Below are positions 1 to 5,202 of a stretch of DNA of 5,775 bases, piece after piece. The translations under genes and the position numbers were made by a program. A model generated the notes under the pieces. It ran no database searches. It saw only the letters and a list, made by a program, of their open reading frames with translations, and had not been told where the DNA came from. This DNA comes from DATIHQ01 sp035480535. GTDB taxonomy: Bacteria; Chlamydiota; Chlamydiia; Chlamydiales; SM23-39. Each line of letters opens with the position of its first letter. Positions within the stretch are counted from its first letter, which is position 1. The stretch is taken from NCBI GenBank assembly GCA_035480535.1, contig DATIHQ010000082.1:1-5775 (forward strand), written 5' to 3'.

Positions 1-37
1 CCAAAAAAGGGGCGCTCCAACGATCCATGAGAACAGT

Positions 38-229
38 TTAGACGACGGGAAAGTCTCTGTCCATCACCGTTTTGCGGCCATCGTTTCTTGCACTCTCAAT
101 GGCTTTAGAGCAAGCTTCCTCCACGATTTTCGTAAGGACGCCCATCACAGAGGCTGAGGTGCTAAAACCACCCGATTTATTCTTGATGTGGGCTTTGACT
201 TTGCTGACAACGACAAGGGATTCGCTCAT
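38..229 (-). CDS. Small bacterial histone-fold protein (archaeal HMf-like singlet)
   Basis: This 63-residue protein matches the histone fold of archaeal HMf-type histones and their bacterial relatives, which bind DNA as dimers; its place of action is presumably the nucleoid. Seen in the sequence: a short first helix (about residues 3-17, with K10, K12 and K16), loop 1 near GGFSTS (20-25), a long central helix (about 26-50), loop 2 with GRKTV at 51-55, and a very short third segment, MDRDFPVV. R52 and D59 fall at the same numbering as the Arg-Asp clamp of archaeal HMfB, and K53-T54 match its loop-2 DNA contacts. The last helix is cut to about eight residues; known bacterial histones are also compact there. 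The ATG is supported by AGGAG six bases upstream. The gene follows the Sua5 gene by 43 nt on the same strand. Histone fold is confident; how it binds DNA (bend, wrap or coat) is unknown. Confidence 0.85.
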   Translation of the reverse strand: MSESLVVVSKVKAHIKNKSGGFSTSASVMGVLTKIVEEACSKAIESARNDGRKTVMDRDFPVV

Positions 230-235
230 GAGTTT

Positions 236-240
236 CTCCT
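236..240 (-). promoter_or_regulatory. Shine-Dalgarno site of the histone gene
   Basis: On the minus strand AGGAG lies six bases before the ATG at 229-227. It is the best ribosome binding site in the window and fixes the histone start. It suggests the protein can be translated efficiently. Confidence 0.7.
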
Positions 241-272
241 GAATAAAACCTACCCATATAACAGCTCTCGAA

Positions 273-1157
273 TTAAATCAATGCCCCTGAAGCCCGCAGG
301 AGGCGATTCATGAGCGCTGCATTGGATTGGACGGCGGCGTTGCAATAGATATCGATGGCTGAAACGCCCAGGCGGTCGGCGCGGCGTAAAGATGCATAAA
401 GCGTTTGGGGGCTTAGAGGGTGCGTGCCTGGAAGGGGCTCTGCAGAGAGGATAAAGGGGGCTTTGAGTTCTTTCGGGTCGTAGACGAGGCGTAAAGCGGC
501 TTTTGGGGCATAGTGGCGATATTTCATGCCTGGAGAGAGGATAGGGCCGTCTTTGGGAGGGAGGCCGATCTTTTCTCCCAGGACTTCTTCTAATTGTCCT
601 TGAGTGATCTGCCCGGGGCGCAAAAGAGTGGGGGTGGAGTGGACGAGGCTGAGTACTGTCGATTCAATTCCAACAGAGCAGGGCCCTCCATCGAGAATCA
701 ATGAGACTTTTCCTTCTAAATCTTCTCTGGCGTCAGCGGCAGTGGTTGGGCTGGGACGGCCCGAGAGATTCGCGGAGGGGGCGACGAGGGGTTCCCCGAA
801 AGCTTCGATGAGCTGCAAGGCCATGGGATGGGAGGGCATTCGAATGGCGATGGTGGGATGCCCGGCGGAGACGATGGCGGGAACTTGGGGATGTCGTTTG
901 ACGACAAGGGTTAAGGGACCGGGCCAAAAGCGGCTGGCTAAAAGATAAAACGAGGGGGGAATTTCTAGGGCAAGCCTTTCAATTTGGGAAAAATTTGAAA
1001 CGTGGACGATGAGTGGATTGTCGATGGGACGGCCTTTAATCTCAAAGACGCGGCGCACGGCTTGTTCATTAAAGACAGGCGCGCCTAGTCCATAGACCGT
1101 TTCAGTGGGAAAAACAATGGGCTCTCCCCTTCTTAGAAGTTCAATCGCATTTTGCAT
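273..1157 (-). CDS. L-threonylcarbamoyladenylate synthase, Sua5 type
   Basis: This cytoplasmic enzyme makes threonylcarbamoyl-AMP from threonine, bicarbonate and ATP; the TsaB/TsaD/TsaE machinery then transfers the group to A37 of ANN-decoding tRNAs (t6A). The YrdC-type catalytic domain covers about residues 4-200, with PTETVYGLG at 17-25, KGRPIDNPL at 41-49, FWPGPLTLV at 77-85, APSANLSGRPSPT at 126-138, ESTV at 165-168 and LRPG at 179-182. A linker with SPGMKYRHYAPKA (208-220) leads into a C-terminal Sua5 domain ending in a typical NRLLRASG-like tail. The linker and extra domain separate it from the shorter TsaC form. At 294 residues it is compact: Sua5 proteins are usually nearer 330-350, and the shortening lies in the C-terminal domain. 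The ATG has no clear Shine-Dalgarno, only four residues precede the conserved core, and no better start lies upstream. It is probably co-transcribed with the downstream histone gene. All catalytic-domain motifs appear intact. Confidence 0.95.
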   Translation of the reverse strand: MQNAIELLRRGEPIVFPTETVYGLGAPVFNEQAVRRVFEIKGRPIDNPLIVHVSNFSQIERLALEIPPSFYLLASRFWPGPLTLVVKRHPQVPAIVSAGHPTIAIRMPSHPMALQLIEAFGEPLVAPSANLSGRPSPTTAADAREDLEGKVSLILDGGPCSVGIESTVLSLVHSTPTLLRPGQITQGQLEEVLGEKIGLPPKDGPILSPGMKYRHYAPKAALRLVYDPKELKAPFILSAEPLPGTHPLSPQTLYASLRRADRLGVSAIDIYCNAAVQSNAALMNRLLRASGALI

Positions 1158-1167
1158 GATAGATAAT

Positions 1168-1195
1168 TTTATAACCCTCGATTCATTCTTTGCAA
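1168..1195 (-). promoter_or_regulatory. Possible sigma70-type promoter for the Sua5 gene
   Basis: Reading the minus strand, TTGCAA (1195-1190) is separated by 16 bases from TATAAA (1173-1168), a fair match to -35 and -10 boxes. Transcription would begin about 4-5 bases before the ATG at 1157, giving a nearly leaderless mRNA. That fits the missing Shine-Dalgarno but also weakens the call, since this AT-rich stretch offers other -10-like words. Confidence 0.35.
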
Positions 1196-1228
1196 TATCT
1201 TTATATTACAAAAAATGGAAAAATCAGT

Positions 1229-1391
1229 TATACACAAGTTGGTTCAAAAATCGGGAATTGGGCAAGGAGGCTCCTCAGATTTCTTGGCCGGAGCGAGAGA
1301 CCGTGTTAGAAACACGGTCCGAAGCGAGGACAAGAAATATGAGGCAAAGCCGACGCAGCACAAAACCGATTTTTGAAGCAATTTGTGTATA
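1229..1391. repeat. 163-nt imperfect palindrome with nested stems (MITE-like or structured RNA element)
   Basis: Three nested inverted repeats share one centre. The outer arms, 1229-1254 and 1366-1391, match over 26 positions except 1238/1382 (a G-T wobble) and 1242/1378. The middle arms, 1273-1286 (CCTCAGATTTCTTG) and 1331-1344 (CAAGAAATATGAGG), match 13 of 14. The inner arms, 1299-1307 and 1311-1319, are a perfect 9-bp stem closing a 3-base loop, AGA. A short GGCT/AGCC pair (1269-1272/1348-1351) extends the middle stem. Between the middle and inner stems both strands carry almost the same word in direct orientation, CCGGAGCGAG at 1288 and CCGAAGCGAG at 1319. The outer arms end in TA on both sides, as expected for a TA target duplication by IS630/Tc1-like elements. 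It lies between divergent genes and has no T-tract, so a terminator is unlikely. No convincing gene is inside. Being a dispersed repeat is inferred, since only one copy is visible. Confidence 0.7.
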
Positions 1392-1404
1392 TAAAATATA
1401 GTTT

Positions 1405-1905
1405 ATGTCGATCGATCAATCACAACCCGATTCTTTCTCTCTGCCAGAGAACCGGTTTTTTAAGCCGAGCCATCGCACGCGTCCTGAGCAAATCGTTGGA
1501 TTGGGGATCTTTTTATTGATCAGCCTAGGCTTTGAGCTTCTGAATGCAAAATTGATTTTCCCCGCTGAAAAATCTTCAGGATCGATCTGGACAATCTATT
1601 TTGTCGCTTTAAGTTTATCGATTTGGACACTCTGGCGCCGCCATTCGCTCCGCACGCTGAAATTAGAGATCTCCCTTTTCTCTTCTCAATTCCTCTTCCA
1701 AATTGCCTGGAGTTTGAGTTTTTATCTTTTGCAAGAGACGCTTCTTGCCCTGGTGGCCCTTTTACTTCTTTGGTGCAATCATCTGATGGCGGCTCTGCTC
1801 TTCTGGAAAAAAGAAAAGATATCGGGTCAAATCCTTCTGATTCCCTTTCTTTGGATTTTCTATATAATGGGCTTAAACATGGTGATTTGTATTTCTAACC
1901 CGTGA
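1405..1905 (+). CDS. TspO/MBR-family-like membrane protein with shortened first loop
   Basis: A 166-residue inner-membrane protein with five predicted membrane segments (about 29-47, 61-77, 89-109, 113-134 and 142-164), the layout of TspO/MBR (bacterial tryptophan-rich sensory protein, mitochondrial translocator protein). From segment 2 on, family landmarks line up: SGSIWTIYFVALSLSIW (58-74), QFLFQIAWSLSFYLL (95-109), ALVALLLLW (115-123), LFWKK (132-136), then LLIPFLWI and GLN (144-158). Family members bind porphyrins and affect tetrapyrrole and stress responses. The loop after segment 1 lacks the usual W-x-x-L-x-KP-x-W-x-PP stretch, about 14 residues shorter than in Rhodobacter TspO, so ligand binding may differ. 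The ATG has no Shine-Dalgarno and directly follows an AT-rich TATATAAAATATAG stretch; no other in-frame start precedes the first membrane segment, and the message may be nearly leaderless. It is the first of three close genes. Family membership is by eye and fairly sure; function is not. Confidence 0.7.
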   Translation: MSIDQSQPDSFSLPENRFFKPSHRTRPEQIVGLGIFLLISLGFELLNAKLIFPAEKSSGSIWTIYFVALSLSIWTLWRRHSLRTLKLEISLFSSQFLFQIAWSLSFYLLQETLLALVALLLLWCNHLMAALLFWKKEKISGQILLIPFLWIFYIMGLNMVICISNP

Positions 1906-1910
1906 CCTAT

Positions 1911-1914
1911 GAGG
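1911..1914 (+). promoter_or_regulatory. Shine-Dalgarno deciding the TMEM14-like start
   Basis: GAGG lies five bases before GTG at 1920. The earlier in-frame GTG at 1902 overlaps the TspO-like stop codon in a GTGA arrangement but has no purine-rich site upstream. The later GTG is therefore preferred, while coupled reinitiation at 1902 remains possible and would add six residues. Confidence 0.5.
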
Positions 1915-1919
1915 TTTAT

Positions 1920-2246
1920 GTGCTAAAAAAGTCAACATCTTGGAGTGTTCTGATTTATGGACTCATCCTGATCATTCTGGGAATTTACGGATACTACCAA
2001 GCGGGTAGTCAAATGTCCCTTTATGTAGGAAGCGGAATGGGTTTGCTTGTTTGTTTAGGCGCGGTTGCGATGTTTGCCAAACAGGGATGGGCTTTTGGTT
2101 TTTCTCTTTTTCTCACGATTCTCCTCACAGCGATGTTTGCCTATCGCTATTCCACCACAACAAAAGCGATCCCCGCGATCCTCTCCGTAGTGAGTGGCGG
2201 GATGCTTCTCTTTCTCCTCGCCCAGGCAGGTACATGGCGAAAATGA
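1920..2246 (+). CDS. TMEM14-family small membrane protein
   Basis: A 108-residue protein with four predicted membrane helices (about 9-26, 33-52, 57-76 and 84-101). It shows the TMEM14 (Tmemb_14) pattern: a YG pair in helix 1 (13-14), G-x-x-GY-x-x-AGS (21-30) leading to SL (33-34), a glycine-rich second helix, an arginine at the end of helix 3 (R76), a short T/K loop with K82, and proline (P85) opening helix 4. Eukaryotic relatives include TMEM14C, linked to porphyrin import into mitochondria, and plastid FAX proteins, linked to fatty acid export; the substrate here is unknown. The start is GTG with GAGG five bases upstream; a GTG at 1902 is the alternative. The gene lies 14 nt after (or overlaps by 4) the TspO-like gene and overlaps the dismutase gene by 13 nt, so the three are very likely one transcript. 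Family call fairly confident. Confidence 0.75.
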   Translation: MLKKSTSWSVLIYGLILIILGIYGYYQAGSQMSLYVGSGMGLLVCLGAVAMFAKQGWAFGFSLFLTILLTAMFAYRYSTTTKAIPAILSVVSGGMLLFLLAQAGTWRK

Positions 2247-2872
2247 GATGGCTTTATCTCCTCCTGATCGCAGGAAACTTAATTGCAGCTCCCGCTTACG
2301 TAGCCAAAGATTATAGCCATCTGCTGGGAATGCCTGGCTTTAGCGACAATTTGCTCCAAATGCACTTCAAACTCTATGAAGGCTACGTCAAAAACGCCAA
2401 TGATCTCCTAGTCAAGCTTGAAAGCTACAGCAATAGCGGCCAATTTCCCTATGAATATGGCGCTTTAAAAAGGCGTCTCGGCTGGGAATTTGATGGGATG
2501 CGCCTTCATGAGCTCTATTTTGGCAATCTCGGCAGCCAGGCTGGCATCGACAAGAAGAGCCAGCTCTACATTGATTTAGTCGCTCAATTTGGCTCATTTG
2601 ATAAGTGGAAGAAGGATTTCATTGCAACTGGCACAATTCGGGGCATTGGCTGGGCCGTTCTCTATTTTGATCCGCAGCAAAAAAGACTCATCAACACCTG
2701 GGTCAATGAGCACGATGTCGGCCATCTAGCGACTGCAACTCCCCTGCTCATCATGGATGTCTTTGAACATGCCTACATGCCTCAATACGGCCTCGACAAA
2801 GCCAAATACATCGACGCCTTCTTCAACAACATCGACTGGAAAGTCGTCACCAGTCGCTATTTAGCGCAATAA
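2234..2872 (+). CDS. Exported Fe/Mn-family superoxide dismutase
   Basis: This 212-residue protein belongs to the Fe/Mn superoxide dismutases, which convert superoxide to oxygen and hydrogen peroxide. The N-terminus is a signal peptide: MAKMR, a hydrophobic stretch at 6-19, then A19-P-A21 as a likely cleavage site, placing the enzyme outside the cytoplasm. Metal ligands can be assigned as H44 (MHFKLYEGYV), H92 (RLHELYF), D175 and H179 (DVFEHAY); the first ligand region is one residue shorter than in E. coli enzymes. Second-sphere positions read G88, as in Mn enzymes, and H160, aligned with the His145 of the mycobacterial iron enzyme, so metal choice cannot be read simply. The C-terminus (DAFFNNIDWKVVTSRY, 194-209) is canonical. 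The start at 2234 has AGG seven bases upstream; ATG at 2243, overlapping the previous stop as ATGA, would drop only three residues. It is the last gene of its set and overlaps the convergent gene by 12 nt. No key residue is missing. Confidence 0.93.
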   Translation: MAKMRWLYLLLIAGNLIAAPAYVAKDYSHLLGMPGFSDNLLQMHFKLYEGYVKNANDLLVKLESYSNSGQFPYEYGALKRRLGWEFDGMRLHELYFGNLGSQAGIDKKSQLYIDLVAQFGSFDKWKKDFIATGTIRGIGWAVLYFDPQQKRLINTWVNEHDVGHLATATPLLIMDVFEHAYMPQYGLDKAKYIDAFFNNIDWKVVTSRYLAQ

Positions 2873-3688
2873 TTTGGGGATTTTGGCGAAATCTTTTAGG
2901 GTGAAGATGAGCGCTTGCGGCGAGGCATAGAAGTGATAGGCCAGATCGTCGAGATTGGGATCATCTTGATAAAGGGTCCATCCTTTGTCGGTTTGAAGAA
3001 GCAGAATATCTGAAATCTTCTCATCTTTTTGCACATCTGTCAGTACAAATGGGTGAACAGCGACCTGGTTTGTTTCTTCGAGATGAAACGCTGAACATTG
3101 AATGATCTCATCTCCTTCCCGCAAAAGATAAGTGCCTATTGGCTCTTTCGTGAGCATTTGCTCCGCCTGCAAACGATTGATCGAGCCAGCCCAGCCTGGG
3201 AGATCTTCAATCTCTTCTTTGGGCGGCGCTAGATGAATATTGGAAAGATCTTGCAGCGCCGCCTCTTCAAGAAGAACCTCAGGCGTTATTTTATGAATAT
3301 CTTTTCCCTTGAGATTCAATACCCTTAGAGTTTCTTTTGCAATTTTCCAAGCCAATGGATCGAGCCCTAGAGCCTTTAACGGATGGCCCGATTCATCTTT
3401 AAATTCAAAATGAACCTCATATTCCCCTTTTTCATGCACTTCAATGAGTAGGCCCATCCAATCTTCGAGAGCTGTTTTCGGCTTGCGGGGAAAGTGGTGT
3501 TCCAATTGGGTGATTTTTTGCGCAAATCGCAAATCCCCTGTGTGGCGGTTAAAGAGCACTTTATAAACGCGGGTTTTTCCTGAGACGGGAACTTTCTGCC
3601 AATCTTTCTTTTGACGCACCTCAAGCAAACTATCCCTGAATCGAATGAGGTTATTTAAAACTTCTCGCCGCGCAATCTCGATCATCAT
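2861..3688 (-). CDS. Uncharacterised protein with C-terminal SH2-like domain
   Basis: A soluble 275-residue protein with no signal peptide or membrane segment. Residues 1-160 are not recognised: a charged N-terminal helix, then a mixed alpha/beta region. From 164 on it reads like an SH2 domain, the module that binds phosphotyrosine. W166-x-G-x-I begins it; R172-LQAEQML matches helix A with its phosphate-side arginine; GTYLLRE (185-191) matches the FLVRES strand, putting R190 at the essential phosphate-binding position; VAVHPFVL (209-216) matches strand D with H212 at the usual histidine; KGWTLYQ...NLDDLAYHFYASPQALI (235-261) matches the late strands, the F-x-SL-x-x-LV-x-HY helix and the tail. 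An insertion of about 10-15 residues follows strand D. No kinase or phosphatase motif was seen. The start is two consecutive ATGs without a clear Shine-Dalgarno. It stands alone on its strand, divergent from the permease gene. A host-directed role is inference; the SH2 call is by eye. Confidence 0.6.
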   Translation of the reverse strand: MMIEIARREVLNNLIRFRDSLLEVRQKKDWQKVPVSGKTRVYKVLFNRHTGDLRFAQKITQLEHHFPRKPKTALEDWMGLLIEVHEKGEYEVHFEFKDESGHPLKALGLDPLAWKIAKETLRVLNLKGKDIHKITPEVLLEEAALQDLSNIHLAPPKEEIEDLPGWAGSINRLQAEQMLTKEPIGTYLLREGDEIIQCSAFHLEETNQVAVHPFVLTDVQKDEKISDILLLQTDKGWTLYQDDPNLDDLAYHFYASPQALIFTLKDFAKIPKLLR

Positions 3689-3737
3689 ATTTTTTCTATA
3701 GCAGGGAATTAGGTTTGTGGCAAATAATCAAAAAATC

Positions 3738-3742
3738 AGGGG
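3738..3742 (+). promoter_or_regulatory. Shine-Dalgarno deciding the permease start
   Basis: AGGGG lies five bases before TTG at 3748. A second in-frame TTG at 3715 has AGGG at 3703-3706, eight bases upstream, and would add eleven residues. The later start puts the protein start right before the first membrane helix, as in related permeases, and leaves 59 nt for divergent promoters. Confidence 0.45.
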
Positions 3743-3747
3743 TTATT

Positions 3748-5202
3748 TTGGATAGATCCAGACGATTTATCGGCGTCTTTCTGCTTGCGATGCTCAATCT
3801 ATCGGTGATGACGTCGCTGAGAAATCTGCCGATTGTCGCTGAATATGGCTTTGCCTCCGCATTTCTCTATTTATTCGTCGCTCTTGTTTTTTTATTCCCA
3901 GCGGCTCTTATTTCTGCGGAACTGGCTACAGGATGGAACCGCACGGGAGGGGTTTACATTTGGGTGAGAGAGGCGTTTGGGGCCGGCTGGGGATTCTATG
4001 CGATCTGGATGCAGTGGATTCACAATGTCACCTGGTTTCCCGCCATTCTCTCTTTTTCTGCAACAGCTCTCGCCTATTTAATCCAGGTGTGGCTCGGGGA
4101 TGAATATGGATTTGCCGAAAACAAAATCTACTTGATCTCCTTCATCCTCATTGGCTTTTGGGGATTCACAATCTTTAACTACTTTGGCTTAAAGAACTCC
4201 AGCTGGTTTAGCGCCGTCGGCGTCATTGCAGGCACCATCTTGCCTGGGATCCTCTTGATCGTGCTGGCTATTTTTTGGCTGGCTCAAGGAGAGCCTCCCC
4301 AGATTCAATTTTCATTCAAGGCCCTAATCCCACCGCTAGATAACATCCAGAATTTGGTCTTTTTAACGGGTCTTTTTTTGGCTTTTGGAGGACTTGAAGT
4401 CTCCGCAGCTCATGCCCGCGAGGTGAAAGATCCGCAGAAAACATTCCCCCGCGCTGTGCTCATCGCCGGCCTCGTCTCGCTAATCCTCTATGTAGCGGGG
4501 GCCCTATCGATCGCCATCATGATTCCGAAGGAACACATCAGCCTGATTTCAGGCCTTATGGCCGCTTTTGAGCTCTTCCTCACGCATTTCAAAGTAGGCT
4601 GGCTTCTCATTCCAGTGGGGTTGATGATTATTTTAGGGGCCGTGGGAGAGCTCAATGCCTGGATCATTGGGCCAGTCCGCGCCCTGCATGCCACGACAAA
4701 GCATGGAGATCTCCCCCCCTTTTTCCAAAAGCTCAATCAACATGGGATGCCCGCCAACCTTCTCTTCTTTCAGGCCCTCATCGTCACGATTGTCTCCTTC
4801 GTCTTTCTTTTCATGCCCTCTGCCAGCAGCGCCTTTTGGATTTTAAGCGCCATTTCAGCGCAAATCTACCTGGTCATGTACGTATTAATGTTTCTCGCCG
4901 CCATCAAACTCCGCTATAGCCACGCGGATGTCCCTCGCACCTACCGCATTCCCTACAAAATGCCAGGGATTTGGTTCGTCGGAACCCTCGGCGCTCTAAG
5001 TTCTACTTTTGCGTTTCTCATGGGATTCATTCCTCCCGGCCAGCTTCAAGTGGGAAATCTCATTTTTTACGAATGTTTTTTAATCGGGGGGATCTTCTTC
5101 ATGTCGCTCATCCCCTATCTCATTTATCGCTTCCGCGATCCCTCCTGGCATCCGGAACTAGATCCAGACATCAATCACCCAAACCAAGATCTCCACTCAT
5201 GA
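3748..5202 (+). CDS. APC-superfamily amino acid permease (glutamate/GABA-antiporter-like)
   Basis: An inner-membrane amino acid transporter of 484 residues with about 12 membrane segments. Landmarks in order: SLRNLPIVAEYG at the unwound part of helix 1 (substrate site); SAELATGWNRTGGVYIWV in the loop after helix 2, followed by REAFG; AFGGLEVSAAHAREVKDP with QKTFPRA at helix 6 and the loop after it; ELNAWIIGPVRALHATTKHG with DLP at helix 8; and PRTYRIPY near the last helices. This is the pattern of the APC subgroup that includes GadC-like glutamate/GABA antiporters and many permeases of intracellular bacteria, where uptake or exchange of host amino acids is expected. The actual substrate cannot be read from sequence. 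The start is TTG at 3748 with AGGGG upstream; TTG at 3715 is the alternative. The stop overlaps the nitroreductase ATG (ATGA), so the two are co-translated. A short hydrophilic tail rich in Asp, Pro and His ends the protein. The gene is intact. Confidence 0.88.
   Translation: MDRSRRFIGVFLLAMLNLSVMTSLRNLPIVAEYGFASAFLYLFVALVFLFPAALISAELATGWNRTGGVYIWVREAFGAGWGFYAIWMQWIHNVTWFPAILSFSATALAYLIQVWLGDEYGFAENKIYLISFILIGFWGFTIFNYFGLKNSSWFSAVGVIAGTILPGILLIVLAIFWLAQGEPPQIQFSFKALIPPLDNIQNLVFLTGLFLAFGGLEVSAAHAREVKDPQKTFPRAVLIAGLVSLILYVAGALSIAIMIPKEHISLISGLMAAFELFLTHFKVGWLLIPVGLMIILGAVGELNAWIIGPVRALHATTKHGDLPPFFQKLNQHGMPANLLFFQALIVTIVSFVFLFMPSASSAFWILSAISAQIYLVMYVLMFLAAIKLRYSHADVPRTYRIPYKMPGIWFVGTLGALSSTFAFLMGFIPPGQLQVGNLIFYECFLIGGIFFMSLIPYLIYRFRDPSWHPELDPDINHPNQDLHS

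Noticed and set aside
1..37. Possible terminator after the histone gene: GCGCCCC followed by TTTTTT on the minus strand
   Set aside because: A T-tract is present, but no convincing partner for the GC-rich stem is visible between the stop codon and the tract, and the window ends here.
255..281. Possible separate promoter for the histone gene (TTGATT ... TATATG on the minus strand)
   Set aside because: The spacer is only about 15 bases and the match is weak; read-through from the Sua5 gene explains transcription equally well.
604..948. A 114-codon plus-strand open frame opposite the Sua5 gene
   Set aside because: It lies wholly antisense to conserved catalytic motifs and reads like a shadow frame, with no recognisable domain.
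1299..1319. Perfect 9-bp hairpin considered as an intrinsic terminator
   Set aside because: No T-tract follows on either strand, it is not GC-rich enough, and it sits between divergent genes where no transcript needs to end.
1105..1401. A 98-codon plus-strand open frame beginning inside the Sua5 gene and crossing the palindrome
   Set aside because: It starts antisense within a well-supported gene, its second half is just the translated palindrome, and it has no ribosome binding site or family resemblance.
1373..1402. TTGAAG with TATAGT 18 bases on, as a promoter of the TspO-like gene
   Set aside because: Transcription would start beyond the assigned ATG, and the stretch is so AT-rich that several boxes could be drawn by chance.
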